A DNA stretch of 64,000 nucleotides from Paenibacillus glycanilyticus NBRC 16618. Lineage in GTDB: Bacteria; Bacillota; Bacilli; Paenibacillales; Paenibacillaceae. Both the position numbers and the translations under genes were made by a program. This document shows, in pieces, positions 1 through 7,630 of the stretch. Below the pieces are notes generated by a model. It did no database searches. It was given only the letters and a program-made list of their open reading frames with translations, and had not been told where the DNA came from. The stretch is from positions 1-64,000 of the forward strand of contig NZ_BILY01000016.1 of the NCBI RefSeq assembly GCF_004000805.1, read 5' to 3'. Each line of letters opens with the position of its first letter. The first letter of the stretch is position 1.

Positions 1-100
1 CCCGCGGGCGCGCCGAGCACCGGGCTGCGCTGTAGCAGGCTTTTTGCCTGCTGCAACAGCTTCCGCCACAAAACCGTCAAACTCTGCCCGTTGTGCATCA

Positions 101-150
101 TTGCCCATTGGGCAATAATATACTTATACAATTGTTGCCCATTGAGCAAC
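101..150 (+). promoter_or_regulatory. Promoter with two TetR-type palindromic operators
   Basis: A perfect palindrome TTGCCCATTGGGCAA lies at 101-115 and a related one, GTTGCCCATTGAGCAAC, at 134-150; their centres are 34 bp apart. Between and over them is a sigma-A-like promoter: TTGCCC at 101-106, an 18-bp spacer and TATACA at 125-130. The first palindrome covers the -35 box and the second the start-site region, which is how a TetR-family repressor would block its own operon. Binding by the adjacent regulator is inferred. Confidence 0.75.
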
Positions 151-186
151 GAACGAAGAGAGGTGAAGGCACGCGGCCGGTCTACG

Positions 187-801
187 ATGAACAAGCAAAG
201 CTTGCGTGATGTCAAAAGAGAAGCAACGGCTAATGCGCTTGCGGAGGCGGCATTTGATCTCGCGATGGAACGCGGGATGGACAGTTTTGTAGTGGAGGAT
301 GTTGTGCAGCGCGCGGGATATTCGAGAAGAACGTTTGCGAATCATTTTTCCTGCAAGGAAGAAGCGGTTGTTATGGGGGCTTCCGCCTTCAACAACGTGG
401 ATGAGGTGCAGCAGCTCATCGAGAGATTGACGGAGAACTCCACTCCGCTTGAGGTTATGGAGCATCTGGTCCGGATGGAGCTTACCGCTGGCCTGTTCAA
501 AAAAACGCGCGAGCTCGTAAAGCTGTCCAAACAGCACCCTACCCTGGAGCCTTACATTCTCAGCGCTCTTCATAGCCATCAAGGCATGGCCGAGCAATTG
601 CTGCTCGATTTGTTCGAAGACAACTATGCTAAGGGCTACATTCAGCTGCTCGTTGGCGCTTCTTACGGCGCCGCGCTTCCGATGCTGTATGGCAGCGGCA
701 ACATCCTGTTCCCGGGTCAATCAGCGGAAGAGTCGCCGGACTCTATCCCGCTCGATCAATATTTAGATGACATGTTTAACTACTTGAAAAACGGTTTTTA
801 G
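187..801 (+). CDS. TetR/AcrR-family transcriptional regulator
   Basis: A repressor of about 204 residues. The N-terminal helix-turn-helix is recognisable in the DSFVVEDVVQRAGYSRRTFANHF stretch, written here as VVEDVV followed by AGYSRRTFANHF. The C-terminal half is a divergent ligand-binding helical domain. I chose the ATG at 187 because homologous proteins begin just before the first helix. An upstream in-frame GTG at 163 is possible, since AGGTG lies at 161-165 and is rather far from 187. The MMPL transporter gene follows after 36 bp, and two palindromes cover the promoter, so the protein most likely represses itself and the exporter in response to an exported compound. The ligand is unknown. 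Confidence 0.85.
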   Translation: MNKQSLRDVKREATANALAEAAFDLAMERGMDSFVVEDVVQRAGYSRRTFANHFSCKEEAVVMGASAFNNVDEVQQLIERLTENSTPLEVMEHLVRMELTAGLFKKTRELVKLSKQHPTLEPYILSALHSHQGMAEQLLLDLFEDNYAKGYIQLLVGASYGAALPMLYGSGNILFPGQSAEESPDSIPLDQYLDDMFNYLKNGF

Positions 802-837
802 ATTTTATTCCCTATATAAAAGGAGAACCACACTGTT

Positions 838-3225
838 ATGTCGACTTTCCTGTACAAAATAGGCAAAACCGCTTATAACAAGCCTTGGCATTTTATCATT
901 GCGTGGATCGCCATTCTTGGCGTTGTTGGCGCCCTAATCGGCATTAACGGCATTCACACCAGCTCCGAAATGAAGATCAAGGGCACGGAAGCGCAAAAGG
1001 TATTGGATCAGCTGGCAAAAGAACTGCCGGAAGCTTCGGGCGGGCAAGCAAGCGTTGTATTTACCGCGCCGAAAGGCGAACGGCTGGATACTCCCGATCG
1101 TATAGCAGCGATTACGAAAGCTATTACCGATGTGTACGGCATTGAATATGTCATTAATCCGGCTGAAGCAGCTGCCGCGGCAGGCGCAACGGCAACGGAT
1201 GCGGCTCAATCCGGCAATGCGACTGCCGGCAGCGAGCAGCAAAACGCTTCGCAAAGCGCCACGCAGACCGATCCATCTCAAGCGGCTGCGGCTGCTCCAT
1301 ACGGTCCGTTGATTGTTGAAGGCAATCCGGTACCCGGCGTTATGATTTCAGCTGACGGCAACGTCGCTTTGTTCCAATTCCAATTCACCGTGCAGCAAAT
1401 GTCCCTTCCGCAGGAAGTAATCGACTCTGTCGTGGATGACGTTACGGCTGTTGAACAAGCAAACCTGGGCATTAAAGCCCTGCCAAGCGATACGCTTGTA
1501 GGCAAACCGGCAATCGGAGCTACAGAAGGAATTGGTATCGTTGTTGCCGCGGTTGTTCTGTTTATTACGCTAGGCTCTGTTGTTGCGGCCGGTCTTCCGC
1601 TTGTAACCGCATTGCTGGGTGTAGGCATTAGCGTTGGGGGCGCTTATTCCCTCTCCAAATTTATTCCGATGACCGACATCACGCCGGCGCTTGCTATGAT
1701 GGTTGGTCTAGCCGTCGGCATCGACTATTCCCTGTTTATCGTAAACCGCCAGCGCCGCATGATCCTGGATCAGGGCCTTAGCGCCCGCGAAGCGGCAAGC
1801 CGTGCGGTTGGTACGGCTGGCAGTGCGGTATTTTTCGCGGGGTTAACCGTTATTATCGCGTTATGCGGCATGGTTGTTATGAATATCGACTTCCTGACCG
1901 CTATGGCGCTTGTTGCTGCAGCAAGTGTCTTCATTAACGTCCTTGTAGCCTTGACTTTGCTTCCGGCATTGCTTGGTCTGGTTGGCGAACGGATCGTTTC
2001 CGAGAAAGCGCGGAAGAAAAACAACGAACAAGCGGGTGTTGCCCGTCAAGGTACGGCTCATCGCTGGGCAAGCGGAGTTGTACGACGCCGCTGGCTTGTG
2101 ATTGTAGGCGTGATTGTTATTCTTGGAGCGGCATCCATTCCGGCAGCCAACATGAAATTAGGCATGCCATCCGGCGATACCGCAAATCTGGATACGCCAG
2201 CTAGACAAAGCTTTGACGCGATCTCGGCCGGTTTTGGCAAAGGCTTTAACTCGCCGCTTCTGCTCGTTGCCGAGCCTGCAAGCTCCTCCGACAAGGTTAC
2301 GCCTGAACTTCTCGGCAAGCTTGTGCAGGATATCCAACAGCATGACGATGTTGCGGTTGTTACGCCAATGGGCATTAACAAGACCGGCGATATCGGGATT
2401 ATCAGCGTTATTCCGAAATCGGGTCCTACGGACGACGAGACCAAAAAGCTCGTAAAAGAGCTACGCGATCAAGACTCCAGCATCTCGCAATCTAACAAAG
2501 TGACGCTTGGCGTTACCGGCTTCACCGCGATTAACATCGATATGTCGGCAAAGCTGGCTGAGGTATTCCCGCTCTATATCGGCATCATTCTAATCTTGTC
2601 GCTGATCATTCTGCTGCTCGTATTCCGGTCCATTATCGTTCCGGTGAAAGCAACTATCGGCTTCCTGCTTAGTATCCTCGCTACCTTCGGGATTACAACC
2701 GCAGTGTTCCAATGGGGCTGGCTGCATGATCTGTTCGGCTTTGATACCGGCGGCCCGCTTCTCAGCTTTATGCCGATTATGGTATCCGGCATCCTGTACG
2801 GCCTTGCGATGGACTATCAAGTCTTCCTTGTCAGTTCCATGCGGGAAGCTTATGTCCATGGACATAAAGGAACAACTAGCGTGGTTGATGGCTATAAGCA
2901 AGCAAGCCGCGTCGTTGTGGCGGCAGCCGTTATCATGGTATCCGTCTTCGCCGGGTTCATTCTGACCGAAGATATTATGCTGAAGCAAATCGGCTTTGCC
3001 CTCACCATCGGTATTCTTATTGACGCATTCTTCGTCCGCATGGCACTTGTTCCGGCTATTATGGCCGTGTTTGGCGACAAAGCATGGGGTATGCCGAAAT
3101 GGCTGGACCGCATTCTTCCAAACCTGGACGTTGAAGGCGACAAGCTGATTGCAGAGCTTAACAAATCGTCGAATCCGAATGGCCATAAAGAATTAAAGAA
3201 GGCTAAACCAAGCCGGGCTCATTAG
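838..3225 (+). CDS. MMPL/RND-family membrane transporter
   Basis: A 795-residue membrane protein of the MMPL family (YdfJ/MmpL type), proton-driven exporters of lipids or amphiphilic drugs. One membrane helix near residue 20 is followed by an extracellular domain containing an Ala/Gln/Thr-rich insert (about residues 105-150), then a five-helix bundle. The same pattern repeats in the second half, as in internally duplicated RND proteins. The motif GLAVGIDYSLFIVNRQRR (about 285-300) and its counterpart GLAMDYQVFLVSSMRE (about 655-670) are the typical Asp-containing helices of each half. The ATG at 838 has AAAAGGAG just upstream. It is co-transcribed with the TetR gene and ends at a strong terminator. 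Substrate unknown. Confidence 0.88.
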   Translation: MSTFLYKIGKTAYNKPWHFIIAWIAILGVVGALIGINGIHTSSEMKIKGTEAQKVLDQLAKELPEASGGQASVVFTAPKGERLDTPDRIAAITKAITDVYGIEYVINPAEAAAAAGATATDAAQSGNATAGSEQQNASQSATQTDPSQAAAAAPYGPLIVEGNPVPGVMISADGNVALFQFQFTVQQMSLPQEVIDSVVDDVTAVEQANLGIKALPSDTLVGKPAIGATEGIGIVVAAVVLFITLGSVVAAGLPLVTALLGVGISVGGAYSLSKFIPMTDITPALAMMVGLAVGIDYSLFIVNRQRRMILDQGLSAREAASRAVGTAGSAVFFAGLTVIIALCGMVVMNIDFLTAMALVAAASVFINVLVALTLLPALLGLVGERIVSEKARKKNNEQAGVARQGTAHRWASGVVRRRWLVIVGVIVILGAASIPAANMKLGMPSGDTANLDTPARQSFDAISAGFGKGFNSPLLLVAEPASSSDKVTPELLGKLVQDIQQHDDVAVVTPMGINKTGDIGIISVIPKSGPTDDETKKLVKELRDQDSSISQSNKVTLGVTGFTAINIDMSAKLAEVFPLYIGIILILSLIILLLVFRSIIVPVKATIGFLLSILATFGITTAVFQWGWLHDLFGFDTGGPLLSFMPIMVSGILYGLAMDYQVFLVSSMREAYVHGHKGTTSVVDGYKQASRVVVAAAVIMVSVFAGFILTEDIMLKQIGFALTIGILIDAFFVRMALVPAIMAVFGDKAWGMPKWLDRILPNLDVEGDKLIAELNKSSNPNGHKELKKAKPSRAH

Positions 3226-3237
3226 AACAAAATCAAG

Positions 3238-3265
3238 AAAGGACCACTGCCAGCAGTGGTCCTTT
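3238..3265. terminator. Convergent Rho-independent terminator
   Basis: A perfect 12-bp stem, AAAGGACCACTG paired with CAGTGGTCCTTT, has a CCAG loop. It lies between the transporter gene and the convergent lipoprotein gene, with T-rich sequence on both sides, so it can serve both. Confidence 0.85.
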
Positions 3266-3268
3266 CTT

Positions 3269-3835
3269 TTATTTCACCGTAATCATCGTATAGACGCTTG
3301 TGTTGTAATGACTGTGAACGACCGATTCGTCCAACGAAAATAGACACACGGCCTCTATCAAATAGTTTCCCGGAGATAGAATTAGTTCCTTCTCGGAGTA
3401 AAACTCCCGCCAGAAACCCGCCTTTGGGTCATCGCTGCTATAGCCGCCGCTCTTCACGAAAGGATAGTCAACCGTCTTGCCCTTTATAAGCTTCGTTGAC
3501 GTCAGCTCCGTCGTACTTACTCCCTGCATATCAAATTCCAATCCGTCCGTGATGCGGAATCCGACGACTGTATGTCCACCCCAGACGGTAAATGAATCGT
3601 CGTCTCCAACGTACGTCAGACTAGCGGAATACGGAATGGGCTCATTAGCAGCAAAGGACGTTTTCTCGATATTCAGCTTAAACTCGAACATGTCGTCCTT
3701 GTGCACAAGCTTTGGATGATTCATCCTCTCTTCTATGTCAGCGTCGATTTCCTTCTCCTGCGCCTTGCCCCCGCATGCGGTAAGCAGAAGGATGAACAGA
3801 AGTACAATACCCGCTCTAATAACGTTCTCCCCCAT
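3269..3835 (-). CDS. Uncharacterised lipoprotein
   Basis: A 188-residue protein. It starts with a short hydrophobic signal peptide ending in the lipobox LLTAC (Cys about residue 21), so it should be a membrane-anchored surface lipoprotein. The mature part is rich in beta-strand-like segments (FELKLNIEKTSFAANEPIPY; ASLTYVGDD; GFRITDGLEF), suggesting an immunoglobulin-like fold such as that of BsuPI-type domains. That is a guess from pattern only. It is a single gene, convergent with the transporter and sharing its terminator. No function can be assigned. Confidence 0.7.
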   Translation of the reverse strand: MGENVIRAGIVLLFILLLTACGGKAQEKEIDADIEERMNHPKLVHKDDMFEFKLNIEKTSFAANEPIPYSASLTYVGDDDSFTVWGGHTVVGFRITDGLEFDMQGVSTTELTSTKLIKGKTVDYPFVKSGGYSSDDPKAGFWREFYSEKELILSPGNYLIEAVCLFSLDESVVHSHYNTSVYTMITVK

Positions 3836-3889
3836 TCACCCTTTCCAAAACAGACGGGGAGCGTAAGCAAAAGGTTACATCATGCCGCC

Positions 3890-4549
3890 TTACAACCCGC
3901 GGTTGTAATCGTATTCAATCGCTTGCAGAAAAGCCCGGGCAAGCACGGCATGACCCGACATATTGGGATGAACCCGGTCCCAAGCGAGAGTTGCCGGATA
4001 AATATGTCCAAGCACCTTGTTAAACGCCGCCTGCGTATCCACGAAACGGGCATCATACTTGGATGCCAGCTTTTGGACAACCTGACCGTATTGATCCATC
4101 GTTCTGCGCATCGGATCCGCTTCGTTCGGCTCAAGATAGAATGGAGTCATTAACACAAGCCCTTGAAGCGTTGGTCTGGTGCGCTCCACCAGAGCCTCCA
4201 GCTTCTCTTCATATTCGTCTATGTAGACATGCTGCTCGGTCTGAGCGGGCAAATCATATTGCCTCCAAATATCGTTTGTGCCGATCATAATAGACAGCCA
4301 GTCCGGCTTCAGATCCAGCACATCCGTTTCCCAGCGGTCCGTTAAATCCCGAACGTTATTGCCGCTTGTTCCCATGTTCACCACGCGGATACCCAGCTCT
4401 GGATAAGCTGCGGTCAACAGCGCATCCACCAACGACACATACCCTTTCCCGATAGCGCCAAACAGCCCTTCTCCCCTAGGTCTAGCCCGTTCGCAATCCG
4501 TAATGGAGTCCCCGATCATGACCAGCTTCGAATTTTGCCCTAACAACAT
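3890..4549 (-). CDS. SGNH/GDSL-family esterase or lipase
   Basis: A 219-residue SGNH hydrolase. Block I is MIGDSITDCE with the nucleophile Ser15; block II is the Gly in GTSGNNVRDL; block III is GTND (Asn oxyanion residue); block V is DRVHPN near residues 191-196 with the catalytic Asp and His. There is no signal peptide, so it is probably cytoplasmic, and it likely hydrolyses small acyl esters such as acetylated sugars. It sits between two unrelated genes with no evident operon partner. The family is secure; the substrate is unknown. Confidence 0.88.
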   Translation of the reverse strand: MLLGQNSKLVMIGDSITDCERARPRGEGLFGAIGKGYVSLVDALLTAAYPELGIRVVNMGTSGNNVRDLTDRWETDVLDLKPDWLSIMIGTNDIWRQYDLPAQTEQHVYIDEYEEKLEALVERTRPTLQGLVLMTPFYLEPNEADPMRRTMDQYGQVVQKLASKYDARFVDTQAAFNKVLGHIYPATLAWDRVHPNMSGHAVLARAFLQAIEYDYNRGL

Positions 4550-4642
4550 TCATATGGCCCCCTCTGCCGAACAATAAGATATTGAAGAATCTACCACATT
4601 CATCATACCAAAAAACCGAAAAAGGGCTACTGAAATTCATGC

Positions 4643-5479
4643 TTAATTAAGCGGAAATGCTTCGCTCTTCGACACATGGATCATCTCGCCTGGATAGAAC
4701 GACCGAAAGTACGACTCGACTCTGGAATGAATATCGCTGCGGTACCAATCCGTCAGGTCATGGTCGTCAAACAGCTGAGGCATGCCTAAACGCTTGGACC
4801 TCTTCCCCATGGAACCATCTCCGATTGTTAGCGTATCGATCCAGATCCGGTCCGCTATTCCTTCCAGTGCCTTTGGGAAATCCGGCGTAAAAGGCAGCAC
4901 CGGAGAGATTGCAGCTTGCGTCATTATCCCGGCGTCATGCACCTCTTTCAGAGCCTTCAGCCTCAGCTTGATGCCCGGCGCGTAGGGAGCAAATAACCGC
5001 TTCATATCCTCGCGGTCCGTCTCTACCGTCATCGATACTAGAACCTCGCATTTGTCCTTGAGCAACACGATAAGATCGAGGTCCTTCCTAATAAGCGGGC
5101 TGCGCGTCTGAATCTGAATCAGATCGGGAGGAGCCTCCAGCATTTCCTGCAAAATTCGCCTTGTAATCCCCGCTTCCCGCTCGATCGGCTGATAAGGATC
5201 CGTTGCAGAGGACATAAAGATATTGATCGGCTTATTTTTCCGGCGCAGCTTATTCACTTCGTTCCGGTAAATGTCCGCCGCATTGGTCTTAATGTCCACC
5301 CATTCTCCCCATGGGATCTGTTTGAACTTCTGGATCGGCATTTCTCTCACATAGCAATATTTGCAGGCAAACGAACACCCGCTATATGGATTAAGGGAAT
5401 GGGTAAAGCCGATATCCAAGTAACCCTTTGCTTCGCTTAGAATACTCTTGGAGACGATATCTCTGATCTCGACAGCCAT
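4643..5479 (-). CDS. Radical SAM protein, spore photolyase-like (SPL family)
   Basis: A 278-residue radical SAM enzyme. The iron-sulfur motif is CSFACKYC (Cys35, Cys39, Cys42), a CxxxCxxC spacing preceded by NPYSG, which is typical of the SPL / Rv2578c-type group often labelled DNA repair photolyase. The middle part (IFMSSATDPYQPIE; IQIQTRSPLI; VSMTVETD) follows the TIM-barrel strands of that family. Upstream there is a sigma-A-like promoter with a LexA-type palindrome on the presumed start site, so DNA-damage induction is a reasonable inference. True spore photolyase is longer, so this is probably a paralogue rather than SplB. Its reaction is not known from sequence. Confidence 0.8.
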   Translation of the reverse strand: MAVEIRDIVSKSILSEAKGYLDIGFTHSLNPYSGCSFACKYCYVREMPIQKFKQIPWGEWVDIKTNAADIYRNEVNKLRRKNKPINIFMSSATDPYQPIEREAGITRRILQEMLEAPPDLIQIQTRSPLIRKDLDLIVLLKDKCEVLVSMTVETDREDMKRLFAPYAPGIKLRLKALKEVHDAGIMTQAAISPVLPFTPDFPKALEGIADRIWIDTLTIGDGSMGKRSKRLGMPQLFDDHDLTDWYRSDIHSRVESYFRSFYPGEMIHVSKSEAFPLN

Positions 5480-5509
5480 GGCAATCCCCTTTCTTCAACG
5501 GAGAACATA

Positions 5510-5523
5510 GGAACATATGTTCC
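5510..5523 (-). promoter_or_regulatory. LexA (SOS) box-like palindrome
   Basis: GGAACATATGTTCC, extended to a 16-bp perfect palindrome by the flanking A and T, contains the GAAC-N4-GTTC core of the Firmicute LexA/DinR box. It lies 30 bp upstream of the radical SAM start codon and just downstream of the -10 box. It differs from the Bacillus consensus CGAACRNRYGTTYC only at the first base. LexA binding is inferred. Confidence 0.65.
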
Positions 5524-5530
5524 TTCTTTT

Positions 5531-5559
5531 ATCATAACTAAACTTCAGCTTTTAATCAA
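5531..5559 (-). promoter_or_regulatory. Sigma-A-like promoter of the radical SAM gene
   Basis: On the minus strand, TTGATT (5554-5559), a 17-bp spacer and TATGAT (5531-5536) form a good vegetative promoter. The predicted start site falls at the edge of the LexA-type palindrome. Confidence 0.6.
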
Positions 5560-5640
5560 TCTCTTCTGGAATAATGGCCTTTGGGAACGGGTAAACCAAC
5601 CAAATGAAGAAATAACAAACATGGATAGGCGGAGGCACGC

Positions 5641-7326
5641 ATGGCAGCAAATCAGAATCACAAATTATCGGTTATCCCTCTTGGCGGGGTTAATGAAATC
5701 GGAAAAAACATGTACGTCATCGAATGCGGCGAAGATCTGATCGTTGTAGACTGCGGATCTAAATTTCCGGATGAAAGCTTGCTTGGCATTGATGTGATTA
5801 TTCCGGATATTACGTATCTCATCGAAAATGAGAACAAAGTCCGCGGCCTTGTCGTCACGCATGGTCATGAAGATCATATTGGCGGAATCCCCTATATTAT
5901 TAAACAATTAAACATGCCTATTTATGCAACAAGGCTTACGCTTGGTCTAATCAAAGGGAAGCTGAAAGAACATGGTCTGCTGGGTTCAACAACCCTTCAT
6001 CAGATTGAACCGCAGTCGGAGATTACCTTGGGAACGGTTCCCGTCAGCTTTTTCAGCACTAACCACAGTATTCCGGATTGCCTAGGCATCGTATTCCATA
6101 CTCCCCAAGGAACGGTGGTCCATACCGGGGATTTCAAATTCGATCTTACTCCGGTCAATAACCAATACGCCGATATTCACAAGATGGCAGAGATCGGGAG
6201 AAACGGCGTATTAGCGCTGTTATCCGAAAGCACCAATGCGGAACGTCCGGGCTTTACCCCATCCGAGCGTCTGGTTGGGGCGAATATTCAGGAAGCTTTT
6301 TATAATGCGGACGGCATGATTTTTATCACAACATTCGCATCCAATGTCCATCGGCTTCAGCAAATTATTGACGCCTCGGTCAAAACTGACCGAAAAATCG
6401 CCCTGGCCGGCAGAAGCATGGTTAATGTGGTGGATATCGCCTCTACGTTGGGCTACCTTAATATGCCTTCCAATATGCTGGTGGACATTGCCGAAGTCAA
6501 TAAATACAAACGAAATGAAATCACGGTGATGTGCACGGGCAGTCAAGGCGAGCCTATGGCCGCATTGGGGCGGATTGCCAGCGGCAATCATCGGCAGCTA
6601 GCCGTTCATCCGGGCGATACCGTTATTTTTGCCTCCTCCCCTATTCCGGGGAACGAGCGGAATGTTGCCCGAATCGTGGACAATCTGTTCGAGAGAAAAG
6701 CCAAGGTTATTTACGGCTCCGGATCAAGCACCGGCATGCATGTATCCGGACATGCCAGCCAGGAAGAGCTGAAGCTGATGCTTACGCTTATGAAGCCGCA
6801 ATATTTTATTCCCATACACGGCGAATACCGGATGCTGCACTTGCATCGCGAATTAGCCGAATCCGTTGGGGTAAAAGCAAACAATATCTTTATCCTGAAT
6901 AACGGCGATGTCGTGGACTTTGCAGGCTCGGAGGCTTTTCACGAAAGAAGCGTTACGAATGGAGATACCTACGTCGACGGGCTAGGGATCGGCGATGTAG
7001 GCAACGTGGTGCTGCGCGACCGCAAGGTGCTGTCTGCCGACGGCATTCTCATTATTGTGGTTACGATCGGGAAGAACGACAACAAGATTGTCTCCGGACC
7101 GGACATTATTTCCCGCGGTTTCGTATTCGTCAAGGAATCGGAAGGATTAATGGAGGAAGTACACCGGATCACACTTCAGGAAATGGAACAGCTGCTGGAG
7201 AAGGAGAACAAGCTCCATAAGCCTTGGAATCTCTACAAGCAAAGCTTGAAAGAGTCGGTCGGAAAATTCCTGTACGCCAAAACAAAACGCAGACCCATGA
7301 TACTTCCGATCATTATTCTGGTTTAG
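5641..7326 (+). CDS. rnjA: Ribonuclease J
   Basis: A 561-residue metallo-beta-lactamase/beta-CASP ribonuclease with 5'-to-3' exonuclease and endonuclease activity in mRNA decay and rRNA maturation. Zinc motif HGHEDHIGG is at residues 74-82. Other family marks are the GDFKFD segment, the beta-CASP motifs TGSQGEPMAAL and SSSPIPGNE, HVSGHASQEELKLM, PIHGEYRM, and the C-terminal KTKRRPMILPII. Length matches the Bacillus enzymes (about 555). HGHEDH resembles RNase J1 rather than J2, so I give rnjA, but rpoY, the usual J1 neighbour, is absent and it could be an extra paralogue. The start at 5641 is preceded by GGCGGAGG. Confidence 0.93.
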   Translation: MAANQNHKLSVIPLGGVNEIGKNMYVIECGEDLIVVDCGSKFPDESLLGIDVIIPDITYLIENENKVRGLVVTHGHEDHIGGIPYIIKQLNMPIYATRLTLGLIKGKLKEHGLLGSTTLHQIEPQSEITLGTVPVSFFSTNHSIPDCLGIVFHTPQGTVVHTGDFKFDLTPVNNQYADIHKMAEIGRNGVLALLSESTNAERPGFTPSERLVGANIQEAFYNADGMIFITTFASNVHRLQQIIDASVKTDRKIALAGRSMVNVVDIASTLGYLNMPSNMLVDIAEVNKYKRNEITVMCTGSQGEPMAALGRIASGNHRQLAVHPGDTVIFASSPIPGNERNVARIVDNLFERKAKVIYGSGSSTGMHVSGHASQEELKLMLTLMKPQYFIPIHGEYRMLHLHRELAESVGVKANNIFILNNGDVVDFAGSEAFHERSVTNGDTYVDGLGIGDVGNVVLRDRKVLSADGILIIVVTIGKNDNKIVSGPDIISRGFVFVKESEGLMEEVHRITLQEMEQLLEKENKLHKPWNLYKQSLKESVGKFLYAKTKRRPMILPIIILV

Positions 7327-7392
7327 CTGGATATACTATTCAGGCCGATTAATATACCGGTTGCACGACATAGAAGAAAGGTGGAGAAACCT

Positions 7393-7575
7393 ATGACATC
7401 AAGCCGCGGCCATCAAGGCGCTCATGGAATCGGACAAGTAGAGAAGCAATTAAACCGTCAAGCGCAAGCTGCCGAACAAATGCAAGGCACCAGCGAGACC
7501 GACCAAGAGGTGCTTGCAGCTAGTCAGGAGCCTTCCTCCGTAATGGAAGAAATCATCGACACGCATAACGAGTAA
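7393..7575 (+). CDS. Small glutamine/glutamate-rich protein, unknown function
   Basis: A hydrophilic protein of 60 residues, with no signal or membrane segment, rich in Gln, Ala and Glu (for example QLNRQAQAAEQMQG). I start it at the ATG at 7393 because AAAGGTGGAG lies six bases upstream; a GTG at 7381 would sit inside that ribosome site. It follows the RNase J gene after 66 bp and ends just before a terminator, so it may share its transcript. Its composition faintly recalls gamma-type small acid-soluble spore proteins, but it lacks their repeats and I do not assign it there. Confidence 0.6.
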   Translation: MTSSRGHQGAHGIGQVEKQLNRQAQAAEQMQGTSETDQEVLAASQEPSSVMEEIIDTHNE

Positions 7576-7591
7576 AAAGGAATACTGGCAA

Positions 7592-7630
7592 AAAAGAGTA
7601 TTTGATCTTTTCGCGATCAAATACTCTTTT
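7592..7630. terminator. Bidirectional terminator overlapping a stop codon
   Basis: A 16-bp perfect stem, AAAAGAGTATTTGATC with its complement, around a 7-nt loop. The minus-strand kinase gene ends inside the right arm: its last codons and stop (7617-7619) are part of the hairpin. Confidence 0.85.

Noticed and set aside
1..101. Open frames on the minus strand at the left edge, starting near 101
   Set aside because: Two frames stay open to the edge, but neither has a ribosome site and too little sequence is visible to tell a real gene from chance.
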